Below the pieces are notes generated by a model. It searched no databases. It was given only the letters and a program-made list of their open reading frames with translations, and was not told where the DNA came from. The translations under genes were made by a program, and so were the position numbers. From Sipunculus nudus (taxonomy: Eukaryota > Annelida > Sipuncula > Golfingiida > Sipunculidae): a DNA stretch of 64,000 nucleotides. Of the stretch, positions 34,541 to 45,480 are shown in pieces (the first letter of the stretch is position 1; each line of letters opens with the position of its first letter). Location of the stretch: contig CM049309.1 of NCBI GenBank assembly GCA_026874595.1, positions 97,178,723-97,242,722 on the forward strand, in the 5' to 3' direction.

Positions 34541-34802
34541 GGTTTCATTCTTCTGTGCACATAGTTTAAGAGAGCCATAACCATAATTCTATTGTGTTTA
34601 TCAATAACAGTATTTTAGCAGTGGTGTTTGTGTAATTGGTGTGTGTACTTAAGATTAAATTGAACAGTCGCACAGGCCAAGATTGTGTCTGTAAATTAAT
34701 CAAGTACTTTTCAAATCATGGTCAAGCATGTAATCATGGAAGCATTATACTCATGTATATCCCATTGCACAGGTTCGCATAAAGGCTCGTGTTCCTTGTT
34801 TC
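34541..34802 (+). repeat. Family-2 3' end fragment
   Basis: TCAAGCATGTAATCATGGAA, TATATCCCATTGCACAGGTT, then CGCATAAAGG…CCTTGTTT. It parallels 395-476 and 29740-29862. Confidence 0.65.
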
Positions 34803-34811
34803 TTATTTTTA

Positions 34812-37602
34812 AGAATTTTTTTAGCGAACCTGTGAGCTTATGCCATGGTGTCAGGTCATCCGTCGTCCGTCATCTGTACGTTAACCCATACTAACTTGAA
34901 AACAGCAAGAGTTAGCATCACAAAATGTTATGCAAAAAATAAGTCATCTGAAAAACTCTATCGGATTCTGCTTATTTTTTGGCTAACTGCATTTTCTTAG
35001 ATTTTATAGGGAAAAAGCTAAAAACACTTAAAAAAACTTCTTCTCCGAAACTGTTAGGCCAAATTGTCCAATATTTCACAGAAATGATCCCTGAAACAAT
35101 CTCTCTCCAATTTGTTCGAATGGTTTAAGTTCGGTGATTTTTGGCTGAGTTGCAGCTAGTTGAACTTAGTCATCTGTCCATAAAAGCATACTAAAATTAC
35201 AAACTTAGAAACGGCTGGAGCTATCATTTAATGCCAATGTTGGTCACATATGAGTCATATCTGAGGTATTGGTGGCGCCACCTGCATCGGCCTTTTTTGT
35301 ACGGGGGTCATCAGTGCCCGTATCATACTGACAGCTACAAATAACTTCTTCTCTGAAACGATATGGCCAAATTGTTTAATATCGCACAGAAATGATCCTA
35401 GGGTAGTGCTTTCTGAAGTTTGTTCAAATGGTCTCAGTTCAGTGACTTTTGGCTAAGTTATGGGAAGCTGAATTTAGTCAAATACCATAACAGCCCATTT
35501 TAGCTTAATTGCTACAAAAATCTTCTTCTCAAAAACCACTGGGCCAAAGTCTTAAATCTCACACATTAATTATCCTTAGATGTTGATAATTCAAGTTTGT
35601 TCAAATGGTTTTGGTTCAGTGATTTTTGGCTGAATTATGGGTAGCTTAACTTAGCCATTTTGCTGTATTGTCCCATATGAGTTATAAACCTGCAAAACAT
35701 TTTTAGACTGATGCCACTGAGGCCAATTTGTTTAATATTTTACAAGAATAGTCCCCTGAATAATTCTAATAATGATTATCTTTTATGGATCCAAAGAATG
35801 AATTATGGCTGAATTATAAAGATTGAATTAAGTCATTTTACCATATATGGTAGCTGTGTAAAGCAGATTCATCTAGCCTAGCACCAGTTTGTCAGCATCC
35901 CTTACATCATGCCTCTAGACCTTCAGATTTCAGGTTATCTATGGTTAATATTGACAAGAATGTTTTTAAAAGCTTTTAAAAAATGTAGATTTATGATTTT
36001 AGATATACTTCATACCAGGCAATGTTAACAATCACAGGTATACAGCTCTCTGTGGGTATTTAAAGACGGCTATACATAGATTATAAATAATTGGTATCCA
36101 TACTCAACTTTATTCAAGATTTTGCCATCAGTGAGATGTATCTGTATTATAATTTTGCATTCAATATGCATCTGTAGTAATTTTTAGTGAGCCTGTGAGC
36201 TAATTTGATGTTGTGGCAGTGTCCATAGTCCATCTTCTCTAAGTTAACCCATACTATTCGAAAAAGACTGAAGCTAGCATCATGAAATGTAATGTAAAAA
36301 ATTAGCCATCTGAAAAACTCTGCATTTTCTTAGATTTTAATGAGAAAAAAATTTAAAAACCTTTAAAAATCTTCTCTGACGAAACGGTCAAGCCAAATTG
36401 TTCAGTATTTCACAGAAATAATCTTTTATATCATATCTTACAAGTTTGTTCGAATGGTTCAAGTATGATATAAAAGATTAAAAAGTATTTTAGCCAAAGT
36501 CTTTCAGTATGTGTAAACAGATTTACCAACAGGCCAAGATTGTGTCTGTAATTTTAAATAGGTTGAGAAACTGCCAACTGTTTCAGATTTGGCAACAGAT
36601 CAAGAGTTCATTCTGTGCAGCCAGATAAAGATCAAGAGTTCAATCTGTGCAGCCAAGCACAAGGCATGTGATCACCTCATGGGTGACATGTGAACACCTC
36701 ATGGGCACCATGTGATAACCTCATAGGTAGCATGTGATCAACTCATGAGTATCATGTGATCACCTCATATGTGTCATGCCCCTCAGGGCTGCATGTGGGG
36801 CCAATCTGAGAGCTTATGCAATGGTGTGGCTACTATTTCAGATTAGGCAACAGGTCAAGAGTTCACTCAGTGCAGCCAGGTATAGGTCAGGAGTTCACTC
36901 TGTGCAGTAGCTGCATTCTATTTATAGCAGTGTTAGACTGCCCACTGCATCAGATTTGGCACCAAAGTTCATCCTGGATCTATTTATAGCTTTGGCAGAC
37001 TGCCAACTGTGTCAGATTATGCAACAGGTCAAGAGTTCACTCAGTGCAGCCAGGTACAAGTCAAAAGTTTACTTAGTCTAGCCAGGTGCAGGTCATGAGT
37101 TCACTCAGTGCAGTAGCCTGAGCAAGCAATTTGTCACAGTTCACTCGGGGCAACTGCCTTTCTCACCTAAGCCTGGTCAGCCCCATGCATCAGACTAAAG
37201 GTAAGTTTGATGTATTGGCCTAATATAATGACCTGTCTATGTGTCTTTGATGGCTTTCTCGCTCACAAGACAGGTGTCGCCACCTACAATGACTTTTGCA
37301 CAGTTTGTGTCCCTGTGTTTTCTCAGGAGGGGTTTGATATATCAGTCTGAAATTGGGCATATGTATATATCTCTGATAGCTTTGTTGTATACAAGACTGG
37401 TGGTGCCAGCTACAATAATTTTTGTGTTGTGTGCACCCATGCCAGAATTTAAGCAGTGATCTTTGTGTAATAATTTCATATTCAAAATAGTTAGTACTTG
37501 CATTGTTCATATACATGAAAAGTAATGGTCAAGCATTGAAGCATTATACCTGGTGTATTTCCCAATGCACAGATTCGCATTAGGCCTGTAGGCCTTGTTT
37601 AC
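34812..37602 (+). mobile_element. Family-2 element with an internal second family-2 start
   Basis: 5' end TTTTTAGCGAACCTGTGAGC at 34814; a second start TTTTTAGTGAGCCTGTGAGC at 36180; a 3' end AATGCACAGATTCGCATTAG then GCCTGTAGGCCTTGTTT at 37563-37600. The interior has a GGTGGCGCCACCTGCATC palindrome (35270), repeated AAATTGTTCAATATTTCACA blocks (about 180-200 bases apart) and a TTTGGCAACAGGTCAAGAGT unit repeated several times at 36530-37100. No ORF. Confidence 0.65.
36665..36774 (+). repeat. 22-bp minisatellite, five exact-length units
   Basis: CATGTGATCACCTCATGGGTGA-type units at 36665, 36687, 36709, 36731 and 36753. Length is constant with a few substitutions. Some units keep the GTGATCAC palindrome. 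Confidence 0.85.
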
Positions 37603-37794
37603 TATATATGACAGCAATTGTGTCAATTTCTCAGCTGTGGTAAAATGTTTGCAAGATATATGCTGCATATCTGCTGCCAATGTTACATATAATAATATAG
37701 TTGCAATATATTTGCAAACCCTTTGCCATGATTAAAAGCAAACAGTTTGCAAAGCTCAAGTATTCCTGGCAAATATTTTGCAAAGGGTTACCTG

Positions 37795-38140
37795 GCACAC
37801 TGCTGTTTTGGCAAATACTCTGCAAAGTGTGACTTAGTTAATTTTGTTGTTGCAAATACTTTGCAAAGGGTAACTTGGCTGACATGCTGTACTGGCAAAT
37901 ACTCTGCAAAGGGCGCCTTAGTTAAACTTGTGGTCGCAAATACTTTGCAGAGGATTACTTAGTTAATTTTGTGATCACAAATACTTTGCAAAAGGTAACT
38001 CAGTTAATTTTTTTGTGACCAAAAATGCTTGGCAAAGTGTTATTGGTGGCAAATACTTTGTAAAGGGTAACTTAGTCCTTTTTTGTGACCACAAATACCT
38101 TGCATATTTCCTAAGGGTAACTTAGCAAAACTCTGTAAAG
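37795..38140 (+). repeat. 41-bp minisatellite with a TTTGCAAAG motif
   Basis: About eight diverged units of 41-42 bp, GGCAAATACT(C/T)TGCAAAGG followed by TAACTTAGTTAATTTTGTGG. CTTTGCAAAG in many units is a perfect palindrome. 37603-37794 before it has related TTTGCAA words but no clear period. Confidence 0.75.
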
Positions 38141-38582
38141 GATAATTTTGTTGATATTTTTAATTTTTTTAAGCAAGTGGAAACACAGCTTAATTCTTGG
38201 TGAAACTAAAATCTTCTAGCTCCTTTGAACAGGAGTTAAGCAGTCAAGTGGTTTACCTGATGACAATATTATCAGTTTATCGGTTTTGTTTACGCTTGGT
38301 TCCTTTTTGGATATTATATGAATTCTTAAAATGTTTGCATGTTTTATGAATTTTGAAATTCTAACCAATTCATATACAATGCAAGATTAAAAAAATCTCT
38401 CAAGTGCACCTTCCCTTAATATGGCATATGTTAAAGGTCTCCTTACCTGAAAAGATTATGGTCACAGGTTGATGGATTGTGGGATTTATTCATGAAATTT
38501 TATACTTAATGTCAAACATTTATATGCAATGCAGTATCTTAAAAATGTTACTAAAATCCATTTCTAATTAACAAGGCAGGTA
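38141..38582. other. No feature seen
   Basis: AT-rich intronic sequence with no coding or repeat signal that I can support. Confidence 0.5.
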
Positions 38583-38668
38583 CAGTCAAACCTTGGAATT
38601 ACAACCACCAATGGAATCATGATAAAATGGTCAGTTTCTGGGATGGTGGGTTAGGTGAGGTTTGACTA
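38583..38668. mobile_element. Tiny TA-flanked MITE with AGTCAAACCT terminal inverted repeats
   Basis: TA|CAGTCAAACCTTGG … GAGGTTTGACTA|TA: 10-11 bp inverted ends and TA on both sides, total 86 bp. This fits a Tc1/mariner/pogo-type miniature element. Confidence 0.6.
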
Positions 38669-38670
38669 TA

Positions 38671-39560
38671 GATGGTCTTACGTTGTTAACTTAAGTAGCT
38701 GTTCAGTGTAATTTGAAATAACTGATTTTGATGTTCACCTAAATCTTCATAATAGGGCAGGAAATTAACATGATACATGATTTTATAACAAGATTTTATT
38801 TATTAATATTGAAAAAAAGAGAAAAAACTCAAATAATTAAAAAAATCATATCAAAGCACATCTCGAGGCAAGCCTGGGAGTTTGGCAGCAATTGGACATG
38901 ATTCTCTGCTTAGTCTCTGCAAATCTCTGCTTATTTGTGAAATGTGCACATTCTTGTAGCCCTCACAAGGTACATACAATTTTACATCACTGAGTTTATC
39001 AAGGAGCACTTAGTCTCTTTCTCAGCCAATAAACAGTTTCCCCTATGGTGAGTTAATTATGAAATAATCATAAATCTTTTTAGCCAATGAGTTTATCAAA
39101 GCTAGGAGTCTATGTATCACGCATTTCAATAACAGCTGGCCTCATAATAAGTAATGAAACTGTTCCAGGCCACATTCACGGCCTTGTGTGATCATCTGTG
39201 AACATGCTTTGATCTTTGATCTACTGCCCTTTACTAATTAGGGATATAATGCATTGGTTTGCGCTCAACCCTCCACTTCACATGGCCGGACAATGTTTGC
39301 TCTGTTCTTAGTGGTCGCATAATTGAGGTTGAGGTCAGACCTTTGGGTAAAAATAAGTGGTTGTAAAACAGAAAAACTAGGTGCCTGCTATTCAGAGGTT
39401 GAAATGTATGATATAAAGAGAAAAAATTGGGACCATGAAAAAGTTGTCATAATAACAAGGTGGTTGCTTTACCAAGGTGGTCATTAGGAGGGGTTTTACA
39501 GGATATTTTATTGTTATCCTCATTTGATTAGGTTTAGGTGCATAATTATAATTATAATGA
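38671..39560. other. No gene seen
   Basis: Mixed intronic sequence. The end (39355-39510) has GGTTGTAAAACAG and ACCAAGGTGGTCATTAGGAG words reminiscent of pogo-like ends, but I cannot delimit an element. Confidence 0.4.
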
Positions 39561-39574
39561 AATATAATTAAATG

Positions 39575-39678
39575 AAATTTTGCATACAGTTAGATATCCC
39601 CAAAATCTCCTACTATGCCGAAAACTCAGTCAATAGGACTTCTTTTCTTCAAGATATTAAGGAAAAACCTCAATTTTT
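39575..39678 (+). repeat. Fragment of a family-1 interior
   Basis: TTTTGCATACAGTTAGATAT, CCCCAAAATCTCCTAC and TTAAGGAAAAACCTCAATTT match the first 250 bases of family 1. It is cut at TTTTTTA where a new family-1 5' end begins, so the 39679 element inserted into it at a T-rich site. Confidence 0.65.
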
Positions 39679-40441
39679 TATTAGCTCAGCTGACTATAAG
39701 TCATCTGAGCTATAGTCGTGGTCCATTGTCCGTGGTCCATTGTCCGTCGTCCGTCCGGATGTCCGTCCGTAAGACTGGCATGTTTCGACACCATAAGACC
39801 TACGAATCTGAAATTTGCCATACAGTTAGATGTCCCCAAAATCTCCTACCATGCCAAAAATTGGGTCAATAGGACTTTGTTCTTCGAGATATTAAGAAAA
39901 AACCTCAATTTTTAATTTTAAAAAATTGGCATAATGTTAGATGTCCCCAAGATCTCCTACCAAGCCGAAAACTGGGTCTTTGTGACTTCCTTCCTTTGAG
40001 AAATTAAGGAAAAACCATAATTTTTTATTAAAAACCTATTTTCACACTTCAGGACTGCCTAATATCAAAACCACTCATCTGGTTTTCTTCATATTTACCA
40101 TAAATGTTCCTCTATATAGTTCCTAAGTCGTGCCAGAAATTAAGTCAGTATTATATAATTTAAAAAAGTTATGGGCCCAAACATAATGGATTTTGTAAAA
40201 AATCTGGAAAGATATTTGGTCACTTAAGACCAAAAGTGTTAAAGGTAGGGACTTTTTTCAGTAATACAACTTTAATTAAACAAAATTTAACTGTATACCA
40301 AAAATTAGATCAAAATCTGTCACATTTTTTTAAATATTGGCAAAACTATAAAATTGGTACCATGAATTTTGCCCAAGTTTGACCATATGGCACGTTTTTT
40401 CTTGTAAGAACATTTGATTTACTTTTTACAGTCGGTATATA

Positions 40442-41454
40442 CAGTAGAGTGCAGTATTTCCGAATGCTGAATTTCCGAAAATTAGTTTCTCCAAAAATTA
40501 AAATGGGGAACCAAAAATTTATTTGTATTTCTGAAATATATTTCAAGTATGTAAATACCTAAACTGAATATTTGTAATTACGAGTCACAAGGCCTGTAGT
40601 CATGTGTTTAAGCCCACTGGTGACCCTGATTAATTAGTTTTGGGCCGATGTTGTCGCCGGGGCAAAGGTGTGAAAACTACAGCTAGCCCTGAAACGCTCA
40701 GCTCCCTGTACCCCTAGCAAGCGACTGAGCAGTTTATCTAAGAGCACTTGTGTGTAATCAACCACATCATATTTTTACTCAAGCAAGCATAGTTCGTCGG
40801 CTTTGGATAGGATGTCAGGCCAAATAACTGAGCTGTTTACTCACATCAGCATTGGTGAGGTATCATTCATTAAAGCTTGAGCTTGAGCATGTTTAGGTGC
40901 GAGGCCACAGCCTGCGGGCCTGGCCATACAAATGAGCAGTTCAATCCCAAGAGCAATTGTGTCATCTACTTAAACTCGCTGTTATATCAGTTTATTCATC
41001 ATTTACTTTTACTGTCAAGAAGTACACAACTCTAACACGATCGTCCTGCTGTCACTAACCAGAGATATGGAGTTAAAGAAGAAAAGACGGACGGTGTATG
41101 CTGGCTATTAAAGATGGCTATTAAAGAAACTAACAGAGCTTCACCAATGGCGATGTCATTTGACCTTTCCCTCCAGTGAATTTGATGAAAAAAAGAGCAT
41201 GCATGTATCCTTAAAGCAAGTTAGACTGATCTTTGCCAATTATGCTCAGCAATAATCCAATATCTATTATATGTCCCGGTCGTCAATTACGAAGATCGAA
41301 AAGAAACGCCATGTTCCTCAGGTAAAATGGCATTAAGTTAATCATTAATTGTAGTAAGAACTTGCTGCTAGACCCTTGTCCGCATTTGCGAATGTTCATA
41401 TTTACGAACAAAAAGCTTGTCCCCCGATGCTTTCGGAAAAACAACGCTTTACTG
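40442..41454. mobile_element. Pogo/Tigger-like non-autonomous DNA transposon, TA target
   Basis: Left end TA|CAGTAGAGTGCAGTATTTCC and right end CGCTTTACTG|TA are inverted: reading the right end backwards gives CAGTAAAGCGTTGTTTTTCC. The flanking family-1 sequence reads through once the element is removed (AGTCGGTA then TATAGATTTAATC). At 1013 bp it has no transposase ORF. Inside is moderately GC-rich unique sequence. Confidence 0.75.
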
Positions 41455-41639
41455 TATATAGATTTAATCTGTTAAATTCTGAAATTTGAAAGTAAAAGCT
41501 TAAAAATTATTCTAGTTATTGATGTTTTTCTGAGCTTCTAATGTATTTACATTTTGAACCTCCAGACCAGCCATGTCTGGTCCCCACAGCCTTTTTTTGG
41601 GTAAACATATTAATGATGCAACACTGCTTTTACAAATGT

Positions 41640-41715
41640 ATAATCATATATGGCAACCCTGCCCCCCCCCCCCAACCCTGCCCTCCCCTCTCCATCCCCC
41701 CCCCACCCAACCAGA
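41640..41715 (+). repeat. Poly-C/CCA-rich simple sequence
   Basis: Runs of C10 and C9 separated by CCTGCCCTCCCCTCTCCAT. It encodes an artificial proline-rich frame and is not a gene. Confidence 0.8.
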
Positions 41716-41991
41716 TATGTTGCATTACTTACATTCTTTAACCAATTGCTGTTACTGATCCAATATATAACTTTTCCAATCCTGAATCAAGTGTTATTTT
41801 TAGATATTTATTATTTTGCAAATTTAAAAAATATATTTTTTAGAAAAAATAAATACGTCTGTGTTCCTATTAAAAATCTATTTTCATACTTCAGGACTGC
41901 CTAATATCAAAACCACTCATCTGGTTTTCTTCATATTTACCATAAATATTTCTCTATATGTCCACTACAGTGAAAAATTTGATCCAGAAAA

Positions 41992-43051
41992 TTGTTCCCA
42001 CCCAGACAAGAATGCCAGGAGTCACAACTCCTACCTGATGATGAATACAGGCACCTCATCCAGAAACTAAATGAAAAACAACTTTCAGTACTAAGACATG
42101 TCATGAAACATATTAAAACTGGTAATACCCCAATCAGACTATTCATTACTGGTGGCGCTGGAGTTGGCAAATCTGTTGTTGTAACAGCACTCTATCAAAC
42201 CTTGCATCGTCATTTGTGTTCTACTGAAGGCCAGGATCCATCAGATTGTCAAAGACTAATCACAGCACCAACTGGAAAAGCTGCCTACAATGTGCAAGGA
42301 TCAACCCTGCATAATGCGTTTCATATTGACCCAAACAAATGGTTTGAATACAAAAGGCTATCCTCAGACATTCTGAACACCCTCAGAGTATACTATAGAA
42401 ACCTGAAAGTTCTTATGATCCATGAAATCAGCATGGTAGGAAATCCTATGTTCAACTTTGTCAACTTGAGACTTCAAGAAATAATGGGAAACAATAAACA
42501 CTTTTTGGTATCCATATAATTGTCATAGGAGACCTTTTTCAACTGCAGCAAGTAATGGATAGTTGGATTTTCAATAGTCTTACTGATAATTATGGCCCAC
42601 TTGCAACATACCTCTGGAAATGAGAATTCTTTGTATATGAACTAACTCAGATAATGTGTCAGAAAGACGATGCATATTTTTCAGAAATACTCAACCGCTT
42701 GAGAGAAGGAATCAGACACAAGCAGACATTCAGACTCTGAAATCTAGGATAATCAGCACTGACAATTCATATCCCACCAATGCACCACATCTCTTCACAA
42801 ACAATGCTGATGTAGACAAACACAATGTTCAAGTGCATCTTCAGTCAAACACTGACAAAGTCATAATTACTGCAGTGGACACAGTTCTTGCAGATCTGAC
42901 TGACAACATCAAGCAAGAAGTCATATCAAGAATCCCTGATAATCCATCAAAAACAGCTGGTCTCACTCTGTTACACAAGTTACAAGCAGCTACAGGAATC
43001 CCTTATGATATTGCCTGTAATGTTTCTGTTCAAGATGGAATAACCAATGGG
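41992..43051 (+). pseudogene. Helentron-type Pif1 helicase, N-terminal part
   Basis: The Walker A motif LFITGGAGVGKSVVV (about residue 55), TAPTGKAAYNVQGSTLHNAF (motif Ia) and a Walker B reading MIHEISMVG follow in order, then after a frameshift near 42510 VIGDLFQLQQV and ELTQIM. A further frameshifted part to 43045 includes VDKHNVQVHLQ and GLTLLHKLQAATGIPYDIAC, then QDGITNG. In Walker B the usual DE is HE, so the catalytic Asp is lost. Pif1-like helicases unwind DNA during rolling-circle transposition in Helitrons. The protein is cut at the AATGGG target of a TIR element and continues at 44187. Confidence 0.8.
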
Positions 43052-44180
43052 TATGGTGGCTCGTATTAGACATGCAGAAAATTATTTTTATCTCATTCCC
43101 CCACACGATAGTATCTCGTTCCCACGTGTAAGTATCTTGTGGCCACGCAATAATTATCTCGTTCCAACGTGTTAGTTTCTCGTGGCCACACGATAATTAT
43201 CTCATTCCCACGCATTAGTATGGGAACTAAGCCTAAAGAATGTCTGTTTTCTGTTGTATGTCAGAGCGTTGATGCAACTAAAATTGTATGTATTTTGTTG
43301 TATGTGTGTTTGTGCCGAATGCTTCGAGGTAAATTTTCAGCAGTTCTCATTGCGTTGGTTCAACATTTAATTCCGTTGGTTCAACTTACCCATTTTTATT
43401 TCTTAATGGAAAGCTGTATTGAGTTTGTTTTAGGGTAATGTTGTTATGAACCCTTGTTGACCATACATATGAATTAAATGAAACACATGTTAGTGTTTTA
43501 ATTACCTCCCCAGAAATCTAATTTTTTATGGCTAGGGTTAGGGTTATATAATCTCGGGTACACCAAACAGGGAAAACAACACGTCAGTTTGTGTTATGTC
43601 AACAGAAGGTGTCAGCCATGTCACTTCATTATAGCCTGGGGGGGGGGGGGAGGCAGGGAGACATGCCCCCCTAACTTTTTAAGGCTCTTTACGAGAAATT
43701 TGTTCATTCTTCTCTCTCATATACAAAAATATTTAAGTTTTGTATTTCATATTATGAAAATTTAGTATGATACATATTTTACCCAAACTACCCCCCTCCT
43801 TTTCCCCGCTCACATATTCCTGAACAAACATGGCCCATGAGTGGTGTTCAAGTCCCGGTTGCATCATTCAGGTCTCAGCATATTAAGCCCGCTCCATATG
43901 CATTCAAAAATAATTGACCATAGTCTTCATCAAGTGAAGAGAACCATGCCTTAAGGATTTAAGATGTAGGTCTTACTGTATTGTCTATCAAATTTATCTC
44001 ATTCCCACGCAATGATTATCGCGTGGCCACAAGATACTATCGCGTGGGAATGAGATAATTATTGGGTGGCCACGAGATACTAATGCATGGGAACGAGATA
44101 ACTATCAAGTGGTCACCACATACAAACACGTGGGAATGAGATAAAAATAATTTTGTGCATGTCCTATACGAGCCACCGTA
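43052..44180. mobile_element. TIR DNA element inserted in the helicase, 6-bp target duplication
   Basis: Left end TATGGTGGCTCGTATTAGAC and the inverse of the right end TACGGTGGCTCGTATAGGAC match for about 50 bases (through ATTATTTTTATCTCATTCCC). AATGGG occurs at 43046-43051 and again at 44181-44186. Subterminal regions (43090-43220 and 43985-44150) are made of alternating (A/G)TCTC(A/G)TTCCCACG(C/T) and (G/C)TGGCCAC words in both orientations. The 1129-bp element has no transposase. Confidence 0.8.
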
Positions 44181-44186
44181 AATGGG

Positions 44187-44580
44187 TGTTCATGTGTACT
44201 AAAAAAAATCATTATCTACAAAATAACCCTACACCAGCAATTCTATGGGTTCAGTTTCCAGACTGCAACATTGGTACTGAAACAAGAAGAAAATATCATT
44301 CCTTATATACATCTGATATTGATAAAACATGGACCCAAAAATTTGCTATTAAATGGACATTTTACACAGGAAGGAAATATATGTGTTACTCGTTCACAGT
44401 TCCCTCTAAAAATTGGAGCTGTAAAAACAATCTGGAAAGCACAAGGATCTACATTGGATCAGGGGGTAATAAAATATGACAAGCAGAAGGAAACTTATGC
44501 ATGGTCACTATGTAGCACTTAGCAGAGCAAGACAGATGAATGGGCTATACATACAGAATTTAGTTGAACATAAATTGTTA
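44187..44580 (+). pseudogene. Helentron-type Pif1 helicase, C-terminal part
   Basis: Resumes exactly after the target duplication. It contains TRSQFPLKIGAVKTIWKAQG (motif V/VI region, normally 'h(K/R)aQG') and STLDQGV, then after a frameshift the ALSRARQMNGLYIQN-type end (encoded at about 44515-44560), the final Pif1 block. Stops and frameshifts are present. Confidence 0.75.
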
Positions 44581-44639
44581 CTGATCCTCAGGTTAAAAAT
44601 TTAATGAACCGATTACACAATGACATGCCTTTGAAAGTG

Positions 44640-45357
44640 AATTTCAAACAACCATCTGTTGAATCAAATGAATTATTACAGGTTATCTACCATAACATGC
44701 AGTCCCTACATTTGCATCATTAGGATGTAAAATCTGATTGTCATATACTAAACACCCAAATCATTGCTTTTGCAGAGTCACGCTTTTGCTCTAGAGACCA
44801 AAATGAAATGTATGAAATACCTCATTACAAACTTATCAGAAATGATCAAATAGCTGTCAGAGGAACAACAAACAAAAGACCACCTCATGGTTTAGCCATT
44901 TATATACATGAACAGTTGAGTCCCCATGTAACCCTTCACCACCACACAACACCAGATTTTGAGTCATCCCTTCTCTATATTCACACTCAAACTCAGTCAC
45001 TTCAGATTGTTTTCCTCTATAGGTCACCCGCATGTCCCATCAGTAACTTCTTCTCTGAACTCCAAGTTTTAGTCTCTCAAGTTGACCTCAACCTGCCTAT
45101 AGTGATCATGGGCAATTTCAATATTGACATTTCTAATATAATATATAACACCGAATTGACACAATTATGTCAACTCTTTAAATGTCAACAACTAGTCAGA
45201 GAACCAACCAATGACCATGGAAATACCATAGATCTTGTCTTTACTAACTGTTTAAATGCTTCAGTTTCAACATTAGAAAACACATGGTCAGATCACAAGA
45301 TATTATTAGCAACAATCCCCCATTCTTCAATTCAGATCAAACATGGCAACTTCTCAT
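44640..45357 (+). pseudogene. Helentron-type AP-like endonuclease domain
   Basis: Downstream of the helicase: YHNMQSLHLHH (a stop splits it), IIAFAESRFCSRDQNEMYEI (Glu), GLAIYIHE, LQIVFLYRSPACPISNFFSE, LPIVIMGNFNIDI, GNTIDLVFTNC and NTWSDHKILLATIP (final Asp-His). These are the endonuclease-exonuclease-phosphatase motifs in order. GNFN replaces the normal GDFN, so a catalytic Asp is lost. An APE-type nuclease fused or adjacent to a Helitron helicase is the defining feature of Helentrons. It could instead be a CR1-like LINE nuclease, but no RT follows. Confidence 0.75.
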
Positions 45358-45480
45358 AGCTTAATCTACCATTTCTTCTCTATAGATACTTTTTGAGACA
45401 TTCTGTTTCCTCTCCAATTCAGCAACAACTGCTTCCCAAAACATATCAGTTTTCTACTTTTCCATATTTATTTTGATTTA

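Noticed and set aside
35110-35125. TTCGAAT words reminiscent of a tRNA T-loop (also at 36451 and 60488)
   Set aside because: They are part of a conserved family-2 interior, and no cloverleaf partner sequences are present.
41541-41904. Proline-rich open frames in three frames
   Set aside because: They are created by poly-C tracts. No splice or domain support.
44640-45357. The endonuclease as part of a CR1/RTE-type LINE
   Set aside because: No reverse transcriptase follows it, and it directly follows the end of the helicase on the same strand, so a Helentron origin is more economical. Not excluded.
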